From Acanthopleura granulata (Eukaryota; Mollusca; Polyplacophora; Chitonida; Chitonidae): a DNA stretch of 64,000 bases. Under the pieces are notes generated by a model. That model worked only from the letters and a program-made list of their open reading frames with translations, was not told where the DNA came from and did no database searches. Below, in pieces: positions 54,311 to 64,000 of the stretch. Where the stretch lies: NCBI GenBank assembly GCA_016165875.1, contig JABBOT010000023.1, forward strand, positions 3,891,469 through 3,955,468, given 5' to 3'. The number at the start of each line of letters is the position of its first letter. Within the stretch, counting starts at the first letter, position 1. A program made the position numbers and the translations under genes.

Positions 54311-54485
54311 CTTTTTGCAATCAACACCAGACACCCAATGACCAGTCATCAAGACATCTCTACAGGTATGTATAACATGAAAATGTTATCTCATATATTA
54401 GTCTTGGCCATACATAATCTGAACTATAAACCAGGGGATTTCCTATCCACTTTTTCGTTGTGGCACACCTAACCACATCCCACAT

Positions 54486-54796
54486 GTTGTGACAGATAAT
54501 GTAATAAGTAAGAATACTGTCGTAATCAATCGATGTTGTATCACTTTTTGACCGATAATGTCACAACATCCGATACTGCTGTAAAAACTATCGATAATGT
54601 TAAAACTGTTCCACTCTATACTGTAGTAAATTTTAACTGATAATGTAGTAATTTCATTTCTAATAGATACTGTGGTAAATTTTTATCCGTAAGGTATTAA
54701 TATACATGTAAGTTTTTAGCACTATCGGTCAAAAGTGATACAATAAGAATATCTATTGGTTACTACATTGGTACTTACCACATTATCGATCACAAC
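54486..54796. mobile_element. Foldback / MITE-like element with ~75-bp inverted arms
   Basis: The left arm starts 'gttgtgacagataatgt' and includes 'gttgtatcactttttgaccg' + 'ata'. The right arm holds the reverse complement, 'tatcggtcaaaagtgataca', and ends 'acattatcgatcacaac'. The interior is rich in 'gataatgt/gatactgt' words. About 311 bp, no open frame. Confidence 0.8.
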
Positions 54797-55062
54797 ACCG
54801 CATCCAACTAGAAATGAAGTTCTATAAGAATACGTAACACCACGATACTTCATTATCTCTGCATATAAAAAAAGAAGCCTCCACAATCAAATGAGTATCA
54901 ATCCTACCACCACCCCACACTGTACTATCTTGACTCTTGTATGAGTGAATTATTACATAATACCAAAAACACATCGCAAGATACGATGTTATGACAGAGT
55001 CAGCATTGGCTGTGATGTGAAGTTGTTGCTTTATGGCATGAAAGGTTCAATCCAGTGGTATA

Positions 55063-55210
55063 TTTGATTATTTGATTTGATTGGTATTTCACGCCGTACT
55101 CAAGAACATTTCATTTACACAATGGCGGCCAGCATTACAGTGGGAGGAAACCGGGCAGAACACTGTGGAAACCCATGACCATTCGCAGGTTGCTGGCGGA
55201 TCTTCTTATC
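55063..55210 (-). mobile_element. SINE 3' half (family 1)
   Basis: 'acgccgtactcaagaacatt', 'cacaatggcggccagcatta', 'gggaggaaaccgggcagaac' and 'gcaggttgctggcggatctt'. Confidence 0.88.
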
Positions 55211-55253
55211 CACTAGATACACAATACAACTAGGTTGAATTATTCTCCAGTAA

Positions 55254-55390
55254 TTATGTTTTCAGATGGGTTGTTGATATCATGTTTTGCAAAAGTAATG
55301 ATCTTGGCCAAGTAGCGTGAACACAACCAAAGGCCAGCCGTCCTATCCTGCCATGAAGTCGTGACCTGAGCTGAGATGTCACTGGCGTCA
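55254..55390 (-). CDS. Probable terminal exon of an unidentified minus-strand gene
   Basis: Minus-strand acceptor near 'tgattgtgacgccag' (or the nearby 'ctcagctcag'), then an open frame DISAQVTTSWQDRTAGLWLC, SRYLAKIITFAKHDINNPSE, NIITGE, stop. The coding frame differs from the longer ATG-initiated frame at 55254-55460. Family unknown. Confidence 0.3.
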
Positions 55391-55677
55391 CAATCACAAA
55401 ACTAAACAAAATGCCTGTTCTATTAAGCTTGTACTGGTATCTTGACAGTCCCACAAACATGTGACAATGTAGATTTCAAATGAATCTGACTGACTGCTGG
55501 GATGTTATCTGACTTCCTGACTAACACACAAACTAACATATACCAAAGCAAATGTTGTTTTGCCATTGTGAAACATTAAATGAAATTCATGATAAATCAA
55601 AATGTTCCATGGTTGAAAAAGACATGTACATGTCTTAGACAAGTAAAAAATAATATGTTACATATATAATGCTGAGA

Positions 55678-55900
55678 GGGCCTCCGTGGCTGTGTAGCAC
55701 ACTGGTGCAGCGTAACGGCCCAGAAGCCTCTCACCAATGCGGTCACTGTGAGTGAAGTCCAGCTAATGCTGGCTTCCTCTCCATGTGTGGGAAGGTGTGC
55801 CTGCAGTGTGCAGATGGTCACGGGCTTCCCCCGGTTTCCTCCCACCTTAATGCTGGCGCCCATCATGTAAGTCTTGAGTAATTCCTGGCAGAAAATGAAA
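55678..55900 (+). mobile_element. SINE copy (family 1)
   Basis: 'gggcctccgtggctgtgtag', 'agcctctcaccaatgcggtc', 'actgtgagtgaagtccagct', 'tgctggcttcctctcc' and 'cctcccaccttaatgctggc'. The tail is reduced. Confidence 0.88.
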
Positions 55901-56129
55901 TAAAAACAGGCCATGAAATTTTGGTGGTCGACGTAACTAAAAAAAATAGGTTATGGGTTTTTAGCCTTCAATAAGCCATCGTTCAGTTTCGCCACGACGC
56001 GAATACAAACCAACCATTTGAGCAAATTAGTTACACCTGGAATTGACGTGCAGGCAGTGAGGGGAAACAAGGGATCAAGTGTTAATGGCGTTAGAAATTG
56101 TGGCTATTGAACTATTGTAATGTACATAC

Positions 56130-56190
56130 TTCCTGATGCTCTACAGGTTCATCATCATCACCATCATCCTCGTCATCAAAACTGGAATCA
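56130..56190 (-). other. Possible acidic exon, minus strand
   Basis: Minus-strand acceptor 'tttctgattccag', an open stretch FDDEDDGDDDEPVEHQE and donor 'gtatgt'. Low-complexity acidic coding segments of this kind occur in many nuclear proteins. A simple GAT/GAC repeat with chance splice signals is equally possible. Confidence 0.3.
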
Positions 56191-57409
56191 GAAATTAACC
56201 ATTCAATGATTTTGCTACCAAACATCATCAACAAATGTATGTGCGCACCCTTGTAGCTTACGATTTATGAGATAAAATTCAAACTTGTATTTCATTATCC
56301 AATCTCACTTCCTTATTACACTGTCCATTACAACTGGTATATTCAAAACAACAAAGCAAAACATAAGTTTTCCCATTATTATTATTTTCAACATGGCGGA
56401 AATTGCACACATTGATGCAACCATACAACATGTACGGGGTGGAATAAGGTGCAGGTGGAAACGCCTGCTCGCCAAAATACCTGCTACCACAACAACTGAC
56501 AGATGTGAAGAAAAATGTGAAGAAGCCAGAACAACAGCAGTTTTTCTCATGCCAACACACTTTGCTCGCACAGACACAGCAGTGAAAACATTGTCAAAAT
56601 AACATGGGAGTTAATAGGGATCTCAGATGGGTCCAAAACAAGGTTTCCTTAGCGTTCATAATTTACATGTGCTGTGCACATTTTTCTGGGGTAAAACATA
56701 CTGTAATTTCTGGTTATTATCAGCCGCAGTTCTCAGACTACTGTCCAGTGTTGTTCATTTTCCTATCCCTTCCCATGTTATCTTTCACCTCGTTATCCGC
56801 TTGCCGCTGCATCAAGTGGGTGAAGTGCCCGGATGTCCATGGTCTGGAATAAAAATTACGAAAACAATCATCAAACATGAATCCAGATTGAAAAATACCA
56901 TATATGGTAGAAAAACAGTGATGTATAAAGGCCTTCTGAAAGGTATGAAACATGCTAAACAGTTCTAAAATTTACATTATATGATATAATCTAGGCCCAT
57001 ATGGAATCCGCGAGACATAAAACTGAACATGGTGTTTATAACTCTTATATTAGTTGTAAAATAAATTCTATGTACACAGTTTTGGAAGAAAAGCTAAATA
57101 AAACACCATTTAGATTTAAAACAATATTTTTCATTGACTTAAAGATTTGATTTCTATTTCACATTTGTGTTCCTAAGTCAACCTAGGGAACCCAAAAATC
57201 AAGAAGGTTACGTCACTTCCGTGTTTCCCTGCCAAGCAACAAACCTGCCAAATGTTCAGTTTTTCCTGCAGTTCCCACCTTTTCAAGTTTGGAAGAGGTC
57301 AAACATGTGACCATCCAGATGAAGCTCAAGTCGGAAGGAAAGTTAATAATAACAAAAAAAAAACAGCGTGTCCAAGTGAGACAAGCACAAGGGAAGCTGT
57401 TCCCTCTGT

Positions 57410-57600
57410 GGGAAGATCCAGGCCATTTGTTTTTGAGCAGGAGTGTGATTATCTTACTTGTAGAAAGCTAGGAGTGTGATTTGGACACCTATATTCATAT
57501 TCCACAGATTTTTCATTACTTTAGGCGTCAGCTATTGGCGCACCTCGACTGTGATAGCACGCCCAAAGTACAAAGGCCCGTGGCCTGTACTCTGCTTTTC
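57410..57600. repeat. Dispersed repeat copy (paired with 26664-26830)
   Basis: Contains 'gcaggagtgtgatta', then 'aggagtgtgatttggacacc', 'tactttaggcgtcagc' and 'gtgatagcacgcc', parallel to the copy in VBP1 intron 2. An internal 'aggagtgtgatt' duplication is seen. Confidence 0.35.
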
Positions 57601-58701
57601 AGTTACTGCGGTAAGTGGTCATCCTGACCCTTGGTATTATGTCAGTCTGCTGTATGAGTATGCCAGTTACTGAGACAGGCGACCAACCTGATCTAGCTGA
57701 TAAGCTTTATACAGATAAACAATATATTGTTTTATACTCGTCAAGGGCCTATAAATGCTTGTCTTGATCGTCTGCCTTGATTTGTGTCTGGGAAATGAAT
57801 GGTAGTGCTTTTGATTTATATACTCCTTGGAATATACTTCTGGATGCTATTTAATTGAGACAATGTGTTCGTTGCTTTAAAAAAGAGCATTGATACGTTT
57901 GTGCTAGAGAAAGTGAAGGATGTTTGCCAGGGTTGTCAAGAGCTCGTCACAAGCTATGATTGCGAACATGTTGAACAAGAACATTTAGAAGCGTGTAACT
58001 TTCCACAATCTTATTTTAGTATTTTCCAAAATCATCTGCTGGTATCGGAGAGTCCATATACTTGTCCGTTAAGAAGAGAAAAATGGCAGGCATTTTGGCC
58101 ATAAGGCCACACCCCAGAATGAATTTCCCATTTACTTACATTTTAACGTTGGCCTCACCGCAAGCCCTAAACCCTCCGGGGCCTCATAGTCCTTGTCCCA
58201 AGAAAACTCCAGTCAAATTCCTCATAGGGCATGACCAAAGAAATTTTTGGCAAATCTGACATACAGCTGACAAGAGTCAAATTCACCCAGTCGGATATCA
58301 GTGAACCCTGATTTATCACTACATTTGCCTAGTGTGCATTAATCTCCATTTCCTGAAAAACACACAAATTTATACCTGGAATGAACCTTTAAATCCTGTC
58401 CTACAAAATGACACCATCCAACAAGCAGACGAAATCAAAAAGGGCAGCCCAGAGCAGCAAAAGAAAATATCTGTGAAAATATCCAGGATCTACATTCGTC
58501 CTTCCCGACCCGGAGGCATTAATCGTGGTGTGTCGCCTGACAAGATCACTCGTGTTGTCTGATATTAAAATCCTTTGTTCACCGAATACCTCAACACGTT
58601 TCAACCACAGCTGACAATGACAGACAAACACAACCAAAGACAGAAATGAGAAATTCCCCAAGGGCACTCCCTTCCTTCTTACCTCCCCTTTTAAGACTTA
58701 C

Positions 58702-58759
58702 AATTTCCTGTGAAATTCAGCACTCCACACCTTCATAACTGGAGAACCAGTGAATATGT
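58702..58759 (-). other. Possible exon, minus strand
   Basis: Open segment IFTGSPVMKVWSAEFHRK with consensus donor 'gtaagt'. To continue from 58878-58982 in frame it needs an AAG acceptor, while the better CAG acceptor ('tttttacag') breaks the frame. Doubtful. Confidence 0.2.
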
Positions 58760-58877
58760 CTTCATTCTGTAAAAAGTTCCTTCAACAGCTCACTGTAACC
58801 TACAAGAACAAATAAAATTTATGCATAAATGGCATTTAGAACTCACTTTTTATACAATGTTATCCAAAAATACATAC

Positions 58878-58982
58878 CTTTCATGACATTCCAACTTTCC
58901 GGTATGATTTTCATAAGAATTTCACCTAAAATAGTCACACAGTTAGTGCAGCAGAGAATGTAGTACAGAGGACTGCTATGGG
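58878..58982 (-). CDS. Probable internal exon of an unidentified minus-strand gene
   Basis: Acceptor 'acatttttcag' and donor 'g|gtatgt' frame 105 nt with one open frame, HSSPLYYILCCTNCVTILGE followed by ILMKIIPESWNVMK. The pattern suggests a helical, HEAT-like repeat protein; this is a guess from composition only. Confidence 0.4.
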
Positions 58983-60704
58983 CTGAAAAATGTAAATAAA
59001 GTATGGAAAAGTTCACTTGGTAGACACCTTTTCTTGTTTGTATGCAAAAATGCATACCTACTGTTACTGACAAATCTGTACATTGCCTGTTTCTGTCGAG
59101 TCAGTAATGTGGACATATAGGATATATATTCAAGTTAATAAAATGTCAAAGCCATGTTCGCAGTCAAGTATACGCCCCAAAGGTGATCACATGTGACAAT
59201 CTAGAGCCACAGGGGCAGGTTCAGTTTACCCACCCCCTAAACCGCCCACCCTCACCTCAATATGCAGGCCAACCAGTTACAGGCAATCACATAAACAGAG
59301 ATATCAAATAACTGAATAGGCCTAGCAACTTTACTATCTTTGTAGCGAAATACCTTAAAACCTTAAATACTTCAAAACCTTAAAAACCTAAATCTATACC
59401 ACAACACAAACATGATACTTTTCACCCTTTGCCAATAACCTCTACCTCTCTTCGCTTCTGCCGTTTTGTGAAATTTGTGCCTATTCCAAGGCCCATTTAT
59501 ATATACAGCCCCATCCCCCGCCACCCCCAAGATTTGCTGCTCAACAAGTTTGAGGGTGTGTAGCTTGCAGTGAAAACAAGGGCAGAGCTTTCGAACCTTG
59601 TACATGTAGCTTGGATGTCTAGTAACGCGAGAAGGCCCTATTGTGTATGTGTATCCAGGGAGGGTGTCGATATGGCTTAAGTTTCTGTGCTTCTACACGT
59701 CGGTGACTTACATAATGTAACGAAATACAAATGCAAATAGATGTTATAATAATTTTGTATAAGACATGCACTGCGTTAGATGTATTAAAGACCATGAGTT
59801 AGGTTGTTGCCATGTATATGGTGTATGTTGTATGATATACAGACTTAAAAAATCAATATTTGCTATTGCTACATGATTACATAAACGTCGTATAACATAT
59901 TTCCCTCCCCCTATCTCCCTGTCGTCCCAAAAACACCAATTACGATCTTGCGGTAAAAACCCTCTAGCATTTGAATCTGTTGAGCAATGCACAGCTTCAG
60001 TGTAAAACATAAATCCTTTCGAACTATCAATGTCCATGTATAAAATATATACTTTTTAAAGTCTCAAAAGCATAGTGAATGGGCCTTCTTGAAACTTTTG
60101 AAGCACTGTAAGTCAAGTGTTCATCAACATATAACTTTTTAAGACATATTTAATTCTTTAGGCTTATTGATTTCCAGTTTTACAACTGTAACAATTTCCT
60201 ATGATGTGACCTTCAGAAGATTAACAGGAAACTCCCACCAATTATCATTTTTGATTGCAATTTAGTTACAGGAAAACTACATATCAATATACATGTACTC
60301 GGTTGAATTCATCAAGGTATTTTAAGCCGGGTTTACTCTAAACTTACGGGAAAGTGGTGGAATGTGGGGTGGTTAAAGCACAGGAAATACAAATTACAGT
60401 CATGTAATGAAATAACCCAGTAGGCTCGTGGGTGTTTTGTTGTCAGTCAAGACAACTAAACTATATTTAGAAGTGCACTCGTATTCTGGTCAGTGGAATT
60501 TAATAGCCAATCAGCTGTAGGCCTACATGTACTAAGGGTTGCGGTATGCCAACTATTGACCATTGCATGGTACTAGTACAAGTCGCTACTATGGCCCTGA
60601 TCTAACTTTCCACTGAAGATTACATTTTCACAAACTCGAATCAACGATGATACTATATACCTATGTTCTAACTGAAAAAATTTATACGGACTTCATACAT
60701 GTAG

Positions 60705-61040
60705 TGTATTTGATTTATTTATTTGATTGTTTTAGCCTACACCTCACTCAAAAATCTCATTTTCAGGTATAAGCCTATAAGACTGGGGCAAGGCGATTCT
60801 CACCTGTTTCCCGTCACTTTAATCGCCGCACGGGGACTCATTTTTTTCATATTTTTTTTTATCAGAAACTCTCACAAAAGGGGGCATTATGACAAAAGCT
60901 ATGTGAATATAATAATAATGAAAAATATTTCGCCGCCTGCATCATTTTTACAAAATATTATGACGGGGAAAAAGGGACCAAGTTTCGCAGGCCTTGTGGT
61001 GAGAGGAAACCGGGCAGAGCCCGCATCGGAAACCCACTTG
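60705..61040 (-). mobile_element. SINE copy, decayed or interrupted (family 1)
   Basis: 'tttgatttatttatttgatt' (inverted tail) and 'ctcactcaaaaatctcattt' at the left, 'gtgagaggaaaccgggcaga' + 'gcccg' and 'gaaacccac' at 61000-61040. About 200 bp of unrelated sequence separate the parts. Confidence 0.45.
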
Positions 61041-61469
61041 GTAATACAGAATTGTATAGTACTGTGGCACGGTAACTCCAACAAACGACGCAAGGCGATA
61101 CATGACAGGCCTACGATATAAATCTCGGTTTTATTTAAACCCTTTACAAGAATATTGTAGAATTGATTGTCTTTGTTGTTTACCCCCATACTGTAGTATT
61201 TTTTTTTTACGAAATATGATGTGGTCAGTTTTATGGTTGGAGGCAAGTTATTGACGAAGTTTCCCAAATGTTAGCAGGAGAAACACTACGCTCACTAGGA
61301 TAGACGCGTGGAAGAAGGGAAGTCACTCTTGTACGCATAGTAGCAGATGGCCAGGTAGTGTAGCCGTCAACAACCCAATCCGTGGCCTGTACAGTGAGGG
61401 CCGACAGGGCGCAATCAGCCTACATACTGATGATTCATATAACCAAGAGTTGATAGCAGCTTAATTCGT

Positions 61470-61546
61470 ATGATTTTCTCTCAATTCGCCATTGTGGGAA
61501 GTTTTGTCACCTTCGGCGGCAGGCTTTACTTGTCCCGAGTGAAAAG
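61470..61546 (+). CDS. Probable first coding exon, unidentified plus-strand gene
   Basis: ATG followed by MIFSQFAIVGSFVTFGGR and LYLSRVKR, then a consensus donor 'aaaag|gtaagt'. The peptide looks like an N-terminal membrane anchor or mitochondrial-type sequence (hydrophobic, then basic). The exon ends in phase 2. No matching downstream exon could be proven. Confidence 0.35.
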
Positions 61547-62250
61547 GTAAGTTACCAGGAGGCAGGAACCATAGGCCATGCAAACTGACTGGTTCATTTT
61601 ATCGTCACATTCTTTGGTACATTGCATCCAGTCTGTGCATGTACGAGAACTCAGTCATTTCAAGTGTGTTCCAATAATCCTCTTTGCCGAAATCACCATG
61701 AAATGGTCCTCACACGGTCATAACCCCCAACTGCCTCAGTACTACGGCTTTCTTCCGTCGCCAGAGGGAGCCACTGTACAGAGCATACCCGCGTAAGCCT
61801 GGCATGACGACGCAGCCTATTAATGGACAGGTAAACGCAGACAGGCACGGTATGCCGTTAGGAATATACAATGAATAAAGTTATCAATATAAATAGAAAT
61901 AAAAAACAAAGCAAATATTAAAAAAAAAACCGAAAAAAAAAAACAATTTTAAATATTGTTACCGTGATCTACCGTATTTTTCACAAATTTCGTCTTTTTT
62001 TCTTTAAACTCTAATTCTTCTAATGTTTAGGACGATATTAGTGGTGCTGAAAGTAAAAAAATTCTGTTTCTCTCTCAGTGCTTTCTGAGAAGTAAAGATA
62101 TGGATATGTTGTTCATTACATGGATTAACCATGTGCGAAAAGAGAAGCTGTGTGGACCACCTATAATTACATGTATAAGTGATAAAAAGAGCAAATCAAA
62201 TGTCAGAAAAATTAGAAGAAATAGGGTACATATAGGCCCACCTGAACCTT

Positions 62251-62252
<2 letters not shown>

Positions 62253-62305
<53 letters not shown>

Positions 62306-62306
62306 A
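62253..62306. repeat. (TA)n(TG)n compound microsatellite
   Basis: About 33 bases of alternating T and A pass directly into about 20 bases of alternating T and G. Confidence 0.97.
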
Positions 62307-62659
62307 GGACTATATATATACCACTGCAAGGGCTACAAGTATTTATAAATGAAAACAGTGCAATATACTGCGTTAGACTCAAGGTTGTAGGCCTGTACTT
62401 GGGTTCTGTTATGATATATATGAAGGACCGGCCGCCTTGTTTTTCTTTATTATTATTATAAATAGTGTTTATTAAATATACAAAGGTAATATTTTGTAGA
62501 TACGCTTACTTTGGTAGTTCATTTGACCCGAAGGGCCCATTATTTGCTTCCTCCTTGGCATAACACATCTCAGTTTTATTAAGTCAAATTCACGGCACCA
62601 TCCAAACAAAAGTACGGTACATTAAATCCGTTATTTTGGGGGATTAATGATTGTATAAC

Positions 62660-62730
62660 TGTCGATCTAACAGATTAATTCGTTCCTGGTAACGAATTAA
62701 TCCGTAACCAGGAACAAATTAATCCGTAAG
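62660..62730. repeat. Short inverted repeat
   Basis: 'cgatctaacagattaattcg' and 'aattaatccgtaagatcg' flank 'ttcctggtaacgaattaatc' + 'cgtaaccaggaa', giving nested near-palindromes over about 70 bp. Could be the remnant of a small foldback element. Confidence 0.6.
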
Positions 62731-63221
62731 ATCGACTAAAATCAAATAAAGGATGTAACCCGTTTACTATACGGAGTGACAGAGCGTTGCGATATATTCG
62801 TAGTGTTTAGCTTGATTTGAAGAGGCCATACCAAACATTTATATGATATATGATAAAATCAAATTTTCCCCATTTACCAATTGCTTTTCAGAAAATATCA
62901 GACACTTGCCTGCACTAAATGGTGTTACAACGATTCTTAAGTTTGAAAAATTTATAAAGCGACCTGCATTATAAATTTACGAACTTTATTGCTAATTACA
63001 GAAACGGTCACTGTATTAATGTTAACATAATTCGAAAATATGAAAAAAGTTATGAAGCTACTCGCATTATTAATTGTACCAACTTTATTACCGATTGTTA
63101 CTGGTAACACGTGCGCAGACAATGCAGATATTTTATGAAAGGTAATTATCTGTGCTATTCTAATTTATAACAAAAAATTAATTGGCTACGCGATGATCGA
63201 TTTATTTTAGTTGTAGTCGAG

Positions 63222-63404
63222 TTGTACATGTACCAGGTGGAATGTTTCTTGTTAGATTTCAGCCTAGTCCCCTCTCCTAATAATTTCCACTACCAAATAA
63301 GAACTTCACATACTACCATTGGCACCTACCATGCCATCCTGTTATATTTCCTCAAAATTTCCCAAGACGTGCTTTCAATTAAAGGCACAGGAGCAAGAGT
63401 CTAA
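63222..63404 (+). other. Open segment with acceptor, unidentified
   Basis: Acceptor 'ttgttagatttcag', then an open frame LVPSPNNFHYQIRTSHTTIG and TYHAILLYFLKISQDVLSIK to TAA. It would fit phase 2 from the exon at 61470-61546, giving an alternative terminal exon. No motif recognised. Confidence 0.2.
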
Positions 63405-63668
63405 AAACTCAAACTGTTTTCGTTTATTTAAAAAAATATAGATGTTGTTGTTGAAAGATAAAGAATTAATTGGCGTAAGAACTAATATATTCCTTTGTGT
63501 GAGTAATTAAATCCCATTACTCATATGAGAGCAGAGGAAAGGTGAAAACTAATTAAGGCATTAAATCATTTACTGTCTAAGTAAATAAGCTTCTCTAACT
63601 GGGTAAAGACTTTGATTAATTGATGTAATCTTGGACTCTGCAACCCCTCTTCATTCTTATTGGACAGG

Positions 63669-63759
63669 TGGGTGTATATTGATGTTGCGAAAAAATCGAC
63701 GTCATCGGGATCACGACTATGACGTATTAAATGACGAAGATGAGTCTTTTCACGGGTGA
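63669..63759 (+). CDS. Probable internal exon, unidentified plus-strand gene (partial)
   Basis: Acceptor 'ttattggacag' and donor 'acgg|gtgagt' bound an open frame CILMLRKNRRHRDHDYDVLN and DEDESFHG. It resembles the juxtamembrane part of a single-pass receptor: hydrophobic end, basic cluster, acidic tail. The phase needed (1) does not match the exon at 61470-61546, so an intermediate exon or a different gene is required. The gene would run off the window. Confidence 0.35.
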
Positions 63760-64000
63760 GTTGCTGATATAGTCACGGCCATTCAAGGTGCCAACGAAAA
63801 TGGAAAAACATCCATGTTATGTGAAAATGTGATTTTTGCTGAAGTTATGCTTAAACGCAATGTATGGTATGCAGTGAAAAGTAAATTATACTTTTCACCG
63901 CGTGGCCCGAACTGGACTTGGAATATTGTCTAGTGGATGGCGTCTTTCAGTCTGTCTTTTTCACTGTATAAACATTTTATCTTTTTGAAGGCTTATAACC

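Noticed and set aside
56396..56602. ATGGCGG start with a 69-codon open frame (MAEIAHIDATIQHV...), also open on the opposite strand
   Set aside because: Both strands and several frames are open here and none resembles a known protein; a start in a good Kozak context alone is not enough.
57865..58104. 79-codon open frame with several cysteines and acidic residues
   Set aside because: Composition looks protein-like, but there is no ATG in good context, no splice acceptor that I trust and no known motif. Possibly a relic.
58332..58562. 76-codon open frame on the plus strand
   Set aside because: No ATG with good context and no conserved motif; the opposite strand is also open over much of it.
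63669..63759. Joining the exon at 61470-61546 directly to this one
   Set aside because: The phases do not match: the direct join reads RWVYIDVAKKSTSSGSRL and then stops.

Overview
The window is nuclear DNA of an animal: multi-exon protein genes with GT-AG introns of 0.1 to 11 kb, AT-rich non-coding sequence and many dispersed repeats. The proteins are metazoan. Many copies of a tRNA-headed SINE carry the conserved block 'gtactcaagaatatttcact' and an (AAATA)n tail, and a second element ends in 'cgttaaaccccaagcattca'. These point to a lophotrochozoan, most likely a mollusc. That placement is inferred from recalled repeat motifs, not from a search.

Three genes can be rebuilt exon by exon. (1) 4111-18401 (+): a divergent RERG/RASL-type Ras-family GTPase, 4 exons, 253 aa, with an 11.2 kb first intron, an altered P-loop and a G3 box without its glycine. 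Its stop codon lies in the first unit of a decayed 30-bp tandem array. (2) 24354-31079 (-): prefoldin subunit 3 (VBP1), 6 exons, 192 aa. (3) 31135-47455 (+): cullin-5 (CUL5), 18 exons, 780 aa, the length of human CUL5. The start codons of VBP1 and CUL5 lie head to head with only 55 bp between them, so they must share a divergent promoter.

The region 47.5-64 kb has no gene I can name. It holds the probable CUL5 3' UTR, several SINEs and MITE-like elements, and a scatter of exon-like open segments with good splice signals. Those on the minus strand at 49680-49826, 53783-53873, 55254-55390 and 58878-58982, and those on the plus strand at 61470-61546 and 63669-63759, suggest one or more unidentified genes.

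The most striking structure is in CUL5 intron 15. A 48-bp unit, made of the last 24 nt of the intron plus the first 24 nt of exon 16, is repeated about 20 times upstream of the real exon, giving a ladder of decoy 3' splice sites. A shorter, older-looking version of the same event (about 60-bp units) sits upstream of CUL5 exon 12.
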